A stretch of DNA of 64,000 nt from Colwellia psychrerythraea (GCF_000764225.1 NZ_JQED01000024.1:53425-117424), one strand, 5' to 3'; numbered from the stretch's first letter, positions 1-11,006 are shown. Translations and numbers: made by a program. The notes: generated from the sequence alone by a model not told the origin.

Positions 1-224
1 CCGTAAGTCAATGTGCCTTTAGTTGAACAACCGTTAGTTCCAAATGTCATCCCGAAGGTATTATTACCAGTAGAGTTATTTGTCGTTGCTGCAAGAACAT
101 GACTAGGCGTACCAGATTGTCCCGCAAAAAGCATATTACCCCAACCACATGTTTGGCTACCGGGTGCATCTGCTAGTGCAGAAGTAGATATTAATAATGT
201 TGAAGCGATTAAAAGTTTTTTCAT
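1..224 (-). CDS. DUF3015-family secreted protein, truncated by the left window edge
   Basis: The first 74 codons of a minus-strand gene starting at the ATG at 222-224. The product begins MKKLLIASTLLISTSALADA, a typical Sec signal peptide with an A-x-A cleavage site. It continues with the pattern GSQTCGWGNMLFAGQSGTPS followed by a Gly/Thr/Asn-rich stretch, which resembles DUF3015 proteins of marine gammaproteobacteria. Function is unknown for the family; export to the periplasm is inferred from the signal peptide. The C-terminal part lies outside the window. Confidence 0.75.
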   Translation of the reverse strand, partial: MKKLLIASTLLISTSALADAPGSQTCGWGNMLFAGQSGTPSHVLAATTNNSTGNNTFGMTFGTNGCSTKGTLTY

Positions 225-403
225 AATAAATCCCTATAAAGTTATGTTAAATAATACTTATTTAAAAATAGAAGCCATTGCAGTCTAATACATCTATTGA
301 CGTAATTCTAGCGTTACAAATAATATTTTCTTCTGCTTTTTCCTCATCAAATAAAAGATCATATAAATTTAAATAAAAATGGAATAACCGGAGAAAAGCA
401 GGC

Positions 404-438
404 AATAAAAAAGCCTTATAACTAAGTTAAAGGCTTTG
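404..438 (-). terminator. Rho-independent terminator of the cytochrome c' gene
   Basis: An 8-bp stem (AAAGCCTT / AAGGCTTT) with a loop of about 12 nt is followed on the minus strand by a T-rich tail. It lies about 40 bp past the stop codon of the cytochrome c' gene. Confidence 0.75.
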
Positions 439-474
439 ATAATATTGTTTAATTATTAATAATAATGCCTATTA

Positions 475-954
475 CTATTCTTCTTTAAAGTCGTCATGGC
501 AACCACCGCAAGTTTTACCCACGCCACCAATTGCTTTTTTGATTTCACTTTCATTGTTAGACTTGGCAGCAGCAATTAATGCTGATGAAGCAATAGTTAA
601 TTTATTGATATCTTTATTGAAGTGTTCAGGTTCTTGCCAAATTTTAGCTAATGCTTCAGTTTTCACATCAAACTTAGAAGTGTCCGTACGGGTATAATCA
701 GCAATCATTAAAGACAATTGATTGATACGTACAGCATTTTTTTCAACCACCTTGGCATCAAGTGGGATCTTACCTTTAGCCATAGCGCCCAATGGACCCA
801 TGTTACTACCTAATAATTTGAAAATTGATTGGCGTAATTCAGTTGCATAAATTGCATGCTTTTCAGAACTTGCAGGTTGCGCCAAACTTGCCGTGGCAAC
901 CACTAAACTGCTAGATATTGTTAACGCTAAAATACTTTTTTTCATGAAACTCAT
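475..954 (-). CDS. Cytochrome c' family protein (periplasmic monohaem)
   Basis: 159 residues: a signal peptide (about residues 1-25, ending SLAQ), then a helical domain, with a single haem-binding CGGCH motif at about residues 149-153 close to the C terminus. That placement is the hallmark of cytochrome c' / c556-like four-helix proteins. These are periplasmic and often bind or buffer NO, but the physiological partner cannot be read from this sequence. A GAGAG ribosome-binding site 7-8 nt upstream supports the ATG at 954; a second in-frame ATG at 945 (MKKSIL) is possible. It stands alone between two terminator-like regions. Confidence 0.85.
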   Translation of the reverse strand: MSFMKKSILALTISSSLVVATASLAQPASSEKHAIYATELRQSIFKLLGSNMGPLGAMAKGKIPLDAKVVEKNAVRINQLSLMIADYTRTDTSKFDVKTEALAKIWQEPEHFNKDINKLTIASSALIAAAKSNNESEIKKAIGGVGKTCGGCHDDFKEE

Positions 955-1093
955 TAATTTACTCTCTGTTAATAATTGTTGTTTATGTCCATTGTCCCGC
1001 TAGTCTAACTTACCAACGAGTTGTAACAAGTAAGAACTTGTAACAAAACAATAATAGTTAAAATAACAATTAAACCATTGTAGTTAAAGCTTT

Positions 1094-2104
1094 TTATAGA
1101 CCATTTACTATATCTTTAACTAAAGGTGGTCCTTGATAAATAAACCCTGTATAAACTTGCACCAAACTTGCGCCCGCCTGAAGTTTTTCATTCGCATCAT
1201 CACTTGAGGCGATACCGCCCACTCCAATAATGGGTAACTTATTGTCAAGAGCTTCACTAAGGATTTTAATGACTTGAGTGCTTTTATCTTTAACCGGTTG
1301 ACCACTTAAGCCCCCCTGTTCAGAACCAAATTCAAGGCCTTCGACACCTTCTCGACTCAGCGTAGTATTCGTCGCAATAACACCATCAATGTCATTATCA
1401 ACTAACGATTTAGCGATAGATTTAACTTCATCTTCGGTTAAATCGGGGGCAATTTTAACTGTAATGGGTACATATTTACCATATTTATCAGCAAGAACGC
1501 TCTGCTCCGCTTTCAATACTGACAATAACTCATTTAAGGCTTCCCCATATTGCAGAGAGCGTAAGCCTGGGGTATTTGGAGATGAAATATTCACCGTGAT
1601 GTAAGTCGCTAAGTCATAGACTTTACGCATACAATGCAAGTAGTCATCTTTGGCATTTTCTTCAGGTGTGTCTTTATTCTTACCTATATTAATACCAAGC
1701 ACACCTCTAAAGTTCGCGGCTTGTACTTGCGAAACTAAATAATCTACGCCTTTATTGTTAAACCCCATACGGTTTATAACCGCATTTGCCTCAGGCAATC
1801 TAAAGATACGAGGTTTATCATTACCCGGTTGTGGACGAGGTGTTACTGTGCCCACTTCGACAAAACCAAACCCCATTGAATTAAAAGCGTTTATACATTC
1901 ACCGTTTTTATCTAAGCCTGCAGCTAATCCAACAGGGTTTGGGAACTTAATGCCCATCACTGTTAGCGGTTTATCTTGTACATCTTGCTTATAAAAAATA
2001 TTGAGTGGAGATTTTCCTGTGCTTTTCAAACTCTTAATAGTTAATTCATGAATGGTTTCAGCATCAAACTGAAAAAGTACTTTACGAATGGCTGGATAAA
2101 ACAT
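1094..2104 (-). CDS. pyrD: Dihydroorotate dehydrogenase, class 2 (quinone-linked)
   Basis: 336 residues, the usual length for membrane-associated class 2 enzymes. It oxidises dihydroorotate to orotate in pyrimidine synthesis, passing electrons through FMN to quinone. Visible marks are the N-terminal helix region ([20 protein letters not shown]) that docks to the membrane, the [14 protein letters not shown] stretch, the [10 protein letters not shown] segment carrying the catalytic serine of class 2 enzymes, and the C-terminal GVGGI phosphate/FMN loop. The gene follows the NAD-GDH gene on the same strand but is separated from it by a terminator, so it probably has its own promoter in 2105-2134. 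Confidence 0.95.
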   Translation of the reverse strand: MFYPAIRKVLFQFDAETIHELTIKSLKSTGKSPLNIFYKQDVQDKPLTVMGIKFPNPVGLAAGLDKNGECINAFNSMGFGFVEVGTVTPRPQPGNDKPRIFRLPEANAVINRMGFNNKGVDYLVSQVQAANFRGVLGINIGKNKDTPEENAKDDYLHCMRKVYDLATYITVNISSPNTPGLRSLQYGEALNELLSVLKAEQSVLADKYGKYVPITVKIAPDLTEDEVKSIAKSLVDNDIDGVIATNTTLSREGVEGLEFGSEQGGLSGQPVKDKSTQVIKILSEALDNKLPIIGVGGIASSDDANEKLQAGASLVQVYTGFIYQGPPLVKDIVNGL

Positions 2105-2129
2105 AATGCCTCGGTGTGTAAACTAATAA

Positions 2130-2162
2130 TAAAAAAAATCCCCGCTAGGCGAGGATTTTATC
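2130..2162 (-). terminator. Terminator after the NAD-GDH gene
   Basis: A stem pairing AAAATCC-x-CGC with GCG-x-GGATTTT, loop TAG/CTA, is followed on the minus strand by eight Ts. It lies about 75 bp past the GDH stop codon. Confidence 0.8.
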
Positions 2163-2234
2163 AGTTAACTCTAACATTACAACATGCTAGCTTTGATTGA
2201 CCAAAATAAATTTACATCGATGTTCTTTTGAGCT

Positions 2235-5200
2235 TTATTTTGGTGACACTGGCTGACAATTTAAGCTTAATAACATTAATTCACGTAACGCTACCGAGAA
2301 CTTAGCGAAATCATGGGACTGTCCAATTTTAAAATCAGCTAATATATGTTTCCAACGTTCAAGTGGTTGTTCATTAGTATCGATCCACTCAGTAAGCAAC
2401 TGTTCTAAATCTGCAAATTGAGCATCACATTGACAGCGTAATACAACCGAGGTCAATGAGCGCTGTTGCCAATCTAGCTCTTCTCTAAACGACGCACGAG
2501 CAAGTGCTTGCCAATGATTTGCGACAGGTTGACGAGTAATTTGGTCTAGGAACCAATGTAATTCTAAACGAGCACCAAGTTTAAAGTACAAGCTAGCCGC
2601 TTGTTCAACAGTACAGCTATTTTCTTGTGCAATTTCAGCAATATCCATGGTTGAGAATAAAGTGCTTAATTGAGACACTCGTTTTGCAATCACAGTAGGC
2701 ACGCCTGACTCAACTAAATCACTCGCTACACGCTGTAAGGACTCAATTTCTTCACTGAGCATAAAGCTCGGTAACTGATCCGATATAATCGCAAATGTTG
2801 GTTGATACAAAGCAATTGACTCTGCAATTGAAAGCGACTTATTGCGGTGACGTAAGAACCAACGAGTTACTCGACGTACTGTTCTACGGTACTGATATAA
2901 CATCTCCGTTTGAATAGCAGTAGATATTTGATTATCTAACACTTCAATTTGATTCCAAAATTCACCCAACTCAAATACCGCACTGGCAATAATGTACGCA
3001 TTCGCGATGTCAGCAACACTAGCACCTGTTTCTTCTTGCATACGGTTGACAAAATTAAAGCCCATGTCGTTGCCAATTTTATTAGCAAGTTTGGTCGCAA
3101 TAATTTCTGCGCGCAATGGATGCTGCTGCATTTCACTTTGATATTGTTCGCGTAACTGTTTAGGGAACGCTTCAATGAGTAAATTATTGTGGTATGGGTT
3201 TTCTGTAATTTCTACATGAACTAAATCATCTTTGAGAACCATTTTGCTATAAGCAAGTAATACCGATAGCTCCGGACGAGTCAGTCCTTTGCCTTGTGCT
3301 AACCTTTCAGCAATTTCTTCATCATCAGGAATAAACTCTAAATCACGGTTTAATTTTCCTGCGCGTTCAAGTTCGTGAATAAAGCGAACTTGCTCTTTTA
3401 ACTGATTTGCACCACGCATTGCGGTAATAGATAACGAATGCGTTTGACGATAACAATCTTCAATAACGATATCACCAACTTCGTCAGTCATATCAGCCAA
3501 TAATGTATTACGCTGCTTAACGGTTAAGTCACCATTTTGTACTAAACTATTTAGTAATATTTTGATGTTTACTTCATTATCTGAACAATCAACACCACCA
3601 GCGTTATCAACAGCATCAGTATTAATACGACCACCATGGGCAGCATATTCAATACGTCCCAATTGCGTTAAACCTAAGTTACCCCCCTCACCGACAACTT
3701 TAGCTTGTAAATCAGCGCCATTGATTCGTAAATTATCATTCGCTCTATCACCTACTTCTAAGTGAGTTTCTTGACTCCCTTTAACGTAAGTTCCAATACC
3801 ACCATTCCAAAGTAGGTCTACTTTCATGGTAAGCAGTGCTTGCATCAAGTCAGTAGGCGCCATGCTCTGTTTTTGTGTACCAATCATTTTCTTAATTTCA
3901 GGCGTAAGTTTGATTGATTTCACATGACGGCTAAAGATACCACCACCTTTGGAGATTAGCTCTTTGTTGTAATCTTCCCAAGTACAACCGGCTAAGTTAA
4001 ACAAGCGTTCGCGTTCTACATATGAACTTGCCGCTTCTGGGCTTGGGTCAATGAAAATATGCATATGGTTAAAGGCAGCTTGCAAACGAATATGTTTTGA
4101 TAACAACATACCATTACCGAATACATCACCCGCCATATCACCAATAGCAAGACAGGTAAAATCTGAACTTTGACAATCAATGTCCATTTCTCTGAAGTGA
4201 CGTTTCACTGACTCCCATGCACCCTTGGCGGTAATACCCATGGCTTTATGGTCATAACCTACACTACCACCTGAGGCAAAGGCATCACCCAACCAAAAGT
4301 TATACTCATCTGATATAGCATTAGCAACATCTGAGAAAGTTGCTGTGCCTTTATCAGCTGCAACAACTAAGTAGGCATCATCTTCATCTAAACGGAGTAC
4401 ATCCTTAGGGGGTACAATTTCACCGCCAACTATATTGTCGGTGATATCTAGTAATGCACGGATAAAGGTACGGTAACACTCTTTACCTGCTTCAAAGATT
4501 TCTTGACGAGAGCCATTTGGAAGTTGCTTACAAACAAAACCACCTTTTGCGCCAACAGGCACAATAACACTGTTTTTAACTTGCTGAGCTTTAACTAAGC
4601 CAAGTACCTCGGTACGGAAATCTTCACTTCTGTCGGACCAACGTAAACCACCACGAGCAACCTTACCACCTCGTAGATGAACCCCCTCAATTTGAGGAGA
4701 ATAAACAAATATTTCAAATTTTGGTATTGGCTGAGGCATTTCACTGATTTGATCAGGCACAATCTTAAATGAAATGTACGATTTATCACCTTTAACAGGA
4801 TCCGCTTGGAAATAGTTAGTACGAATGGTGGCATTAATCATTTCAACAAATCGACGGATTATGCGGTCATCATCTAAATTCGCAACATTATCAAGTGAAC
4901 TTTCAATGTCAGCTAAAAGCTTATTGGTTGCCTTTTCTTTTGCAACAGCCGTCGATTTACTTTTCGGATCAAAACGTAAGGTAAATAGTTTAATCAGTTG
5001 TTCAGCAATTTCTGGGTAACGAGAAAAAGTATTTTCAATATAGCTTTGGCTAAATCGACCAGCAATCTGACGGTCATACTTAGCAAATGCTCGTAAGATT
5101 GAAACAGCTCGTCCTTCAATACCTGCACCTAAAATAAGACGGTTAAAACCATCGTCTTCTAAATCACCGCTCCAAACTTTAGCAAATGCATCTTGGAAGA

Positions 5201-7100
5201 GCGTTCTTACTTTATAAACATCAAACTTCCCTTCGCCCGTCAGATACATTGAAAAATCTAAAATCCAACTCGTATCTTCATCTGTTGTTCTGATGCCATA
5301 AGGTCTTTCACCAATAACTCGTAAACCAAAGTTTTCTAACATAGGCAACACATCACTTAAGTGAATAGGTTCGCCTTTATGGAATAACTTCAACTTAACA
5401 AACCGGCTATCAGGCTTTTCTTCAAGCGGTTGATAAAACAACATTTCTAGCTCATTGTCAGTACTGATGCTTTCCAGTTTTTCAATATCAACAATGGCTG
5501 AGCCTGGTAGCACATCATCTTTATAGGCTTGAGGAAATTTCACGTATTTACGGCTTAAAGCTTTCGCTGCAGCTTCACCACGATTTGCCCCTAAAGCGCT
5601 GACTAATTTATCATCCCAATTACGCGCCGCTTCATTTAAATTCTTTTCAATTTCTTTCACATCAATGTCTGCTTTCGTTGAGTTCACTCGAACAATATAA
5701 TGGGTTCTTGCATGAACCGATTCAGAGAAGAAGGTAGTGAATTCGACTTCTTCATTACTATCAAATACTTCCTGTAATAATTTTTGAGTGTCCATACGTA
5801 ACTGGGTGTTGTAACGCTCTCTTGGCACATAAACCATACACGAATAGAAACGATCAAAAGTATCACGACGAACAAATAATCCGGTATAATCCCGTTCCTG
5901 CATCTGCAAGATACCCGTTACATTATGCAGTAACTCATCAACAGAAGACTGTAGAATTTCATCTCTTGGATACGTTTCTAATATGTTAATTAACGCTTTA
6001 TAATTATGAGTACCCTTGGCAAAAGGAGACGCCTTACAAACAGACATAACTTTAGAGTTAATAAAAGGCAAATCTAACGCACTATTGGTGTAATAAGCAG
6101 AACCGAAAAGTCCGATAAAACGTTCTTCACCAACGACATTTCCTTTGTCATCAAAACGTTTAACACCAATATAATCAAGCTGAGCAGGACGATGAACACG
6201 CGAACTAGAGTTGGTTTTAGTTAAAATAAGATGATTTTGACCCAAAGCAACTTCACGCCCTGTTTCACTTAAACTTGATACTAACCGAGACTTTGAACCT
6301 TGCGAGTTTTTCATCAAACCAAGGCTTGATTCAATATTCGCTTCTAAAGAAATATCACCCTTAACAGCTTTAACGTCATATGAACGATAGCCCATCAAAG
6401 TAAAGTTATTTTCAGAAATCCAATTTAAGAAACTTAACGTATCTTCTTTTTCTGCTTTAGAACCAGGTAATTGCCCTTTTTTAACCTTTGCAATAACGTT
6501 GTTTAAACACGCTAACATCGGATTCCAATCACTAACCGTTAAGCGAATATCTTCAACAACTGACAGTAAGGCCGTTTTGATAGTATCTAACTCATCTTGA
6601 CTAGACTGACGGTCAATTTCGATTAAAAACACGGTTTCTTCTGAACTTGCTTTAATGCTGTTATCTATAATTGGTGCTAATTCAGTCACTTCATGCTTTT
6701 TATCACGGATAATTTTAAGCGGAGCGTTTAACATTAAATGCGGTGATACACCTAATCGATTTAAGGCGATACGGATAGAGTCGACTAAAAATGGCATATC
6801 CTGAATGATCACTTCAATAATAGTATGACTTGATTTCCAGCCATTTCTACTTACTGAAGGGTTAAATACATGAATAACAGGAGCATCGTCTTTATGCTCG
6901 TTTAGTGAACTCCATAAACTTAGCACCGCACCATACATATCACTTTCATTACGATGATCTAGGTCTAAAGATGACAAGTTTCCATAAAGCAAATGGGCGA
7001 ACTGCTCAACTAAGGGAGCTGTTTTGTCGTTTACTTTGTGTTGGATGAGTTGTGCAACATTGCTAAGTATAACCGAGGGTGAACCGTTTACTAACGCCAT
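2235..7100 (-). CDS. gdhB: NAD-specific glutamate dehydrogenase, large (GDH-180) type
   Basis: 1621 residues, matching the ~1600-residue bacterial NAD-GDH class (Bac_GDH family). It deaminates glutamate to 2-oxoglutarate and ammonium, feeding amino-acid carbon into the TCA cycle. The N-terminal ~700 residues are ACT-like regulatory modules. The catalytic half carries the GGLRWSDRSEDFRTEVLGLVKAQ and PVGAKGGFVCK segments and the GDMAGDVFGNGMLLS dinucleotide region, followed by the long helical C-terminal domain. The start at 7100 has an AAGGGA ribosome-binding site at good spacing. It is monocistronic, bounded by terminators at 2130-2162 and 7443-7494. The symbol follows Pseudomonas usage. Confidence 0.95.
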   Translation of the reverse strand: MALVNGSPSVILSNVAQLIQHKVNDKTAPLVEQFAHLLYGNLSSLDLDHRNESDMYGAVLSLWSSLNEHKDDAPVIHVFNPSVSRNGWKSSHTIIEVIIQDMPFLVDSIRIALNRLGVSPHLMLNAPLKIIRDKKHEVTELAPIIDNSIKASSEETVFLIEIDRQSSQDELDTIKTALLSVVEDIRLTVSDWNPMLACLNNVIAKVKKGQLPGSKAEKEDTLSFLNWISENNFTLMGYRSYDVKAVKGDISLEANIESSLGLMKNSQGSKSRLVSSLSETGREVALGQNHLILTKTNSSSRVHRPAQLDYIGVKRFDDKGNVVGEERFIGLFGSAYYTNSALDLPFINSKVMSVCKASPFAKGTHNYKALINILETYPRDEILQSSVDELLHNVTGILQMQERDYTGLFVRRDTFDRFYSCMVYVPRERYNTQLRMDTQKLLQEVFDSNEEVEFTTFFSESVHARTHYIVRVNSTKADIDVKEIEKNLNEAARNWDDKLVSALGANRGEAAAKALSRKYVKFPQAYKDDVLPGSAIVDIEKLESISTDNELEMLFYQPLEEKPDSRFVKLKLFHKGEPIHLSDVLPMLENFGLRVIGERPYGIRTTDEDTSWILDFSMYLTGEGKFDVYKVRTLFQDAFAKVWSGDLEDDGFNRLILGAGIEGRAVSILRAFAKYDRQIAGRFSQSYIENTFSRYPEIAEQLIKLFTLRFDPKSKSTAVAKEKATNKLLADIESSLDNVANLDDDRIIRRFVEMINATIRTNYFQADPVKGDKSYISFKIVPDQISEMPQPIPKFEIFVYSPQIEGVHLRGGKVARGGLRWSDRSEDFRTEVLGLVKAQQVKNSVIVPVGAKGGFVCKQLPNGSRQEIFEAGKECYRTFIRALLDITDNIVGGEIVPPKDVLRLDEDDAYLVVAADKGTATFSDVANAISDEYNFWLGDAFASGGSVGYDHKAMGITAKGAWESVKRHFREMDIDCQSSDFTCLAIGDMAGDVFGNGMLLSKHIRLQAAFNHMHIFIDPSPEAASSYVERERLFNLAGCTWEDYNKELISKGGGIFSRHVKSIKLTPEIKKMIGTQKQSMAPTDLMQALLTMKVDLLWNGGIGTYVKGSQETHLEVGDRANDNLRINGADLQAKVVGEGGNLGLTQLGRIEYAAHGGRINTDAVDNAGGVDCSDNEVNIKILLNSLVQNGDLTVKQRNTLLADMTDEVGDIVIEDCYRQTHSLSITAMRGANQLKEQVRFIHELERAGKLNRDLEFIPDDEEIAERLAQGKGLTRPELSVLLAYSKMVLKDDLVHVEITENPYHNNLLIEAFPKQLREQYQSEMQQHPLRAEIIATKLANKIGNDMGFNFVNRMQEETGASVADIANAYIIASAVFELGEFWNQIEVLDNQISTAIQTEMLYQYRRTVRRVTRWFLRHRNKSLSIAESIALYQPTFAIISDQLPSFMLSEEIESLQRVASDLVESGVPTVIAKRVSQLSTLFSTMDIAEIAQENSCTVEQAASLYFKLGARLELHWFLDQITRQPVANHWQALARASFREELDWQQRSLTSVVLRCQCDAQFADLEQLLTEWIDTNEQPLERWKHILADFKIGQSHDFAKFSVALRELMLLSLNCQPVSPK

Positions 7101-7442
7101 GGATGTTCCCTTTTAAAAAAAGCTTGAAATAATTTATTTTTGGTTTTGATAAAGCTTATCTCTTTGACTAAAGCAGTCGCAAGAACAACCTTTATACTTT
7201 ATATTTTTATGGATTGTCTATCAGAATAGACTATCAATCGGATTTTATGAATAAATTTAGGCTTTTGCGAGTGTTATTTTGTATTTTAGTTAGTTAATTC
7301 TTAAGGGATGTAGCACTAATTGAACAGTTTATTTTACAGCTAACTATGTTTATGCAGTTATGATAAATAGATAGTGATTAAACGGCTTTTTTATTGTTTA
7401 TTTATGCAATATTTCCGAGCAAATTTTATTTATATTTAACCA

Positions 7443-7494
7443 TAAAAAAAGCACTTAAAAATACTGGTAGGTATTTAATTAAGTGCTTTTTTCA
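7443..7494 (-). terminator. Terminator downstream of the RND exporter gene
   Basis: A long hairpin: outer arms AAAAAGCACTTAA / TTAAGTGCTTTTT, with an inner AAATACC / GGTATTT-like helix. A- and T-runs flank both sides, so it can work in either orientation. It lies in the 493-bp gap 7101-7593. The rest of that gap is AT-rich, presumably holds the GDH promoter, and shows no gene. Confidence 0.8.
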
Positions 7495-7593
7495 ATAATA
7501 GTTAAACTAGCGGAAATAAACTCGAGTATTTAACAAACGTCGTAAATTTATTATTAACATTGTCGAGCTAAATAAGTTACGACTTTTGTTTGT

Positions 7594-9912
7594 CTATTTT
7601 TTATCATGTCCCTTCGTTGGCCATAAAAAGGCAGAGAGTGCAGGTAAAACAATAATGGCTGCTAACATATTTACCAGAAACATAAAGGTCAGCAATATTC
7701 CCATGTCAACTTGAAACTTCAAGTCTGAGAAGAACCAAGTAGAAACACCTATGGCTAACGTTAAGCCGGTAATAAGTACTGCACTACCGCGCTCCTTTAA
7801 AGCCTCAAGATATGCATCATGAACATTCAAACCTTCTTTCAGTTTAATACTCATAGTAGACAGTATATAAATACCGTAATCCACACCAATACCTACACCT
7901 AGCGCAATGACAGGTAAAGTCGAAACTGTTAAACCTATATCAAGCGCGGTCATTAACCACTGAGCGAGTGTTGAAACGACATATAAAGGTAAAACCACGA
8001 CTAAGGTTGCTCTGATACTTCTAAAACTAATTAAACATAATGCAATCACAGCACCGTATACATAAAGCATCATTGGTAGTTGTGCTTCTTCCACCGCTTC
8101 ATTTGTCGCTGCCATCACTCCAACTGGACCAGAGGCTAATTTGAACTGGACTTGTTCACTACCTAATTCATTGGCAGTCGCTTTAACAGCTTCAATTACA
8201 GTATTAATGGTATCTGCTTTGTGATCTTCTAAGAATAAAATCACTGGCATAACACTACAGTCACTATTAAGAAGACCGCTAGACGATGGTACTCGTGCAA
8301 TTGACTGTACTAATGTTTGTTGATTGCGAGGAATAACACGCCATTTAGGATTACCTTCATTATATCCAGCATTAACGATCTTGGATATAGAAGCCAAACT
8401 CACGGCAGATTGAACACCTGGAATATTTTCCATCTGCCATTGAAAGCGGTCTATCGTTGACATGGTATCGTAATAAGTACAGGCATTCGCATTAGTTTCA
8501 ATAATGACTGACATATAATCAACACTGATCGCGTACCTATCTGTAATTAAAAAGGTATCTTGGTTATAACGCGATGATTCATGTAAAGCTGGAGCGCCTG
8601 CATGTAATTCACCTATTTTCAAACCTTGACCTTTATAGAAGCCGACAACAAATAAAATTGCCGTTACAAGTAGAATAACTCTCGCAGGGCCTTTACTAGC
8701 GAAACCTGCCATAAAAGACCAAACAGCACTTTGTTCACTGAGCTGTCCAACCTTAGCGTTTACTTTAATGTTAGTGAATGAAAGTAAAACAGGAAGTAAA
8801 ACTAGGTTAGTTAAAATAATCATCGCCACACCGATTGAAGCGGTAATAGCGAGCTCTTTAATGATGCCAATATCAATAGATAGTAGTGTTAAAAAACCAA
8901 CAGTGTCGGAAAGTAATGCCACACCACCTGGGATCAAGAGTGCTCTAAAACTTGCTTGGGCTGCTGAAGCAGGCGTTAGACCAGAAGCGACTTTTTTAAC
9001 AACCGAATTTATCATTTGTACACCATGACTAACGCCAATGGCAAAGACTAAAAAAGGGATCAAAATCGACATAGGGTCAAGACCAAAGCCAAGACTTGAT
9101 AGCATGCCCATTTGCCAAACCACCGCAACTAACGAACATAGAATAGGCAAGATTGTTAACCGAATTGAATGGCTAAAAATGTATACCATCACGGCAGTGA
9201 TAGCGATTGCTAGGGCAAAAAATAATACTACTCCCTTAGCACCTTCAGCAACATCACCAACCATTTTAGCAAAACCAATAATGTGAACACTAATATTATT
9301 ATGCTCATACTCTTGGCGAACTTCTTGTTCTAACTTTTCAGCTATCTCAAGGGTATCTAATTTTTCTCCAGTATCTGGATTAAACTCTAGTAAAGCAGCT
9401 TTGACCATGGCACAACTGTAATCATCTGCAACAATACTACCAACAATACCTGCTTTTTCGATGTTACCTTTAACAATGGCTAAGCCGGCTTCTGTTGGTT
9501 GAAAGTCCGCAGGAATCACTGGACCACCAGCAAAACCATCCTCAACAACTTCAACAAAACGAGTGTTTGGCGAGAATAGAGATTTAACTTGAATTCTATC
9601 TACCCCAGGGATGAAAAATAACTTGTCATGTACACCTTTCAATGCGTTAAAGAAGTCCGCATTAAAGATATCGCCATCGCTATCACAGACAGAAATAAGG
9701 ATATTATTAGCACCGCCAAAATTTGCCCTATGCTTCAAATAGGTTTTCATGTAGCTATGATTTAGCGGTATATTTTTAGTAAACGAAGCGTCGAGTCTAA
9801 TTTGTGTTGCTTGAAAAAGAAAAAAGGCACTGGTGATAATGAATAACATTAGGACCAGGATTTTATGGCGAAATAGGCCTACTTCAATACGGTTAGCCAG
9901 AGAAATTTTCAT
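7594..9912 (-). CDS. RND-superfamily (MMPL/SSD-like) inner-membrane exporter
   Basis: 772 residues with the duplicated RND layout. There is one N-terminal membrane helix (about residues 18-36), a periplasmic loop of about 200 residues, five helices (about 225-390), a second single helix, a second periplasmic loop, and five more helices to the C terminus (about 625-765). Conserved pieces include the IPFLVFAIGVSHGVQMI segment and its second-half counterpart VIALGVGIGVDYGIYIL. The family moves hydrophobic molecules such as lipids, sterols and hopanoids using the proton gradient. Start MKISLANRIEVGLFRHK. It is the last gene of the DUF1302-DUF1329-Ycf48-RND cluster, 62 bp after the Ycf48 gene. Substrate unknown. 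Confidence 0.85.
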   Translation of the reverse strand: MKISLANRIEVGLFRHKILVLMLFIITSAFFLFQATQIRLDASFTKNIPLNHSYMKTYLKHRANFGGANNILISVCDSDGDIFNADFFNALKGVHDKLFFIPGVDRIQVKSLFSPNTRFVEVVEDGFAGGPVIPADFQPTEAGLAIVKGNIEKAGIVGSIVADDYSCAMVKAALLEFNPDTGEKLDTLEIAEKLEQEVRQEYEHNNISVHIIGFAKMVGDVAEGAKGVVLFFALAIAITAVMVYIFSHSIRLTILPILCSLVAVVWQMGMLSSLGFGLDPMSILIPFLVFAIGVSHGVQMINSVVKKVASGLTPASAAQASFRALLIPGGVALLSDTVGFLTLLSIDIGIIKELAITASIGVAMIILTNLVLLPVLLSFTNIKVNAKVGQLSEQSAVWSFMAGFASKGPARVILLVTAILFVVGFYKGQGLKIGELHAGAPALHESSRYNQDTFLITDRYAISVDYMSVIIETNANACTYYDTMSTIDRFQWQMENIPGVQSAVSLASISKIVNAGYNEGNPKWRVIPRNQQTLVQSIARVPSSSGLLNSDCSVMPVILFLEDHKADTINTVIEAVKATANELGSEQVQFKLASGPVGVMAATNEAVEEAQLPMMLYVYGAVIALCLISFRSIRATLVVVLPLYVVSTLAQWLMTALDIGLTVSTLPVIALGVGIGVDYGIYILSTMSIKLKEGLNVHDAYLEALKERGSAVLITGLTLAIGVSTWFFSDLKFQVDMGILLTFMFLVNMLAAIIVLPALSAFLWPTKGHDKK

Positions 9913-9974
9913 ATTAATACGTTCCGAACTTTAATAAATTGATAATATTGGTGCGTTCTACATCATTGTATTGA

Positions 9975-11006
9975 CTATTGTGCTAAATCAATGACCTTAA
10001 TACCCACATCAGAGACTGCTATTAGCTTCCCTTTAAACCAGACACCAGCAATCAATGTTTTCCCATCTTGTTGAGGCCTTTTACTAAAGCTTTCGCCATC
10101 ATCAGTGCTAACAAGCAACATACCATTGTTTCCTAAAATAAAAATACGCTGATCATTAGCAAAAACAATATCATTTAACAATGCCGTGGTATCAGTGGAG
10201 ATCTCATTCCATTGGGAAGAACGCTTATCGCTACGATAAACATGACCACGAAGACCTGCGACTAAAACATTACCCGCTTTTGTACGAGCCAGTGAAAAAA
10301 ATGAACCTTGATAAAAAGCATCAAATTGTTGCCAAGTTATGCCAAAATCATCACTTTTAGCTAATAAACCTGTTTCTCCTAATAGAAATAAGCTATGGCC
10401 ATCTTGAACTAAGCCATTAAAATGCGGAAGAATGAAGGCAATTTCATCTAAATAAGCCGCTTCATCTTCAGCCTTGACTTCATTAAGGTACTCAACATCA
10501 TCAGCTAATAAAAATTCTTGATGAAACTCACTTTTCCACGTATTCCCGCCATCAAGGGTTCTAAAAACCTGCCCATAAGCACCAACAGCGATCCCTTGTT
10601 GTGAGTCCTTAAAATACACATCAAAAAGTGGTTTTTCTAATAAGGGTAAATATTGTTGAACTTGCCAATTTAGCCCGCCGTCCTGGCTGTGTAAAATCGT
10701 TGAATCATGACCAACAGCCCAACCGAGTTCTTCATTTAAAAAAAACACACTGGTTAAGGTTACCTGTACAGGCACATTTGCTTGGCGCCATTTGTTACCA
10801 TCACTGGAGACTAAAATATGTCCATGCTGGCCGACCGCGACTAGCTTATTTTTTCCAATAGGTGAAATATCTAATAATAGTGATTTACTTGCTAATGGTG
10901 ACTCTGTCGCTGGGATTTGCTTAGCGATAGTTGACGCTGTCGTATCAGCAAAAACAGGAGAAAGGGATATAAAATAAATAACTGCAAAAGCAACTGATAA
11001 ACGCAT
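9975..11006 (-). CDS. Ycf48/BNR-repeat beta-propeller protein, periplasmic
   Basis: 343 residues with a signal peptide (about 1-20, ending PVFA) and repeated blade motifs such as SSDGNKWRQ, SQDGGLNWQV, TLDGGNTWKS and KSDDFGITWQQ. These are Asp-box (S-x-D-G-G-x-T-W) repeats of the photosystem II assembly factor Ycf48 / BNR type. The bacterium is not photosynthetic by any sign here. Homologues of this type recur beside RND exporters with DUF1302 and DUF1329 genes, so a periplasmic accessory or scaffold role for the exporter is the best inference. Only 62 bp separate it from the exporter, so the two are probably co-transcribed. Confidence 0.8.
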   Translation of the reverse strand: MRLSVAFAVIYFISLSPVFADTTASTIAKQIPATESPLASKSLLLDISPIGKNKLVAVGQHGHILVSSDGNKWRQANVPVQVTLTSVFFLNEELGWAVGHDSTILHSQDGGLNWQVQQYLPLLEKPLFDVYFKDSQQGIAVGAYGQVFRTLDGGNTWKSEFHQEFLLADDVEYLNEVKAEDEAAYLDEIAFILPHFNGLVQDGHSLFLLGETGLLAKSDDFGITWQQFDAFYQGSFFSLARTKAGNVLVAGLRGHVYRSDKRSSQWNEISTDTTALLNDIVFANDQRIFILGNNGMLLVSTDDGESFSKRPQQDGKTLIAGVWFKGKLIAVSDVGIKVIDLAQ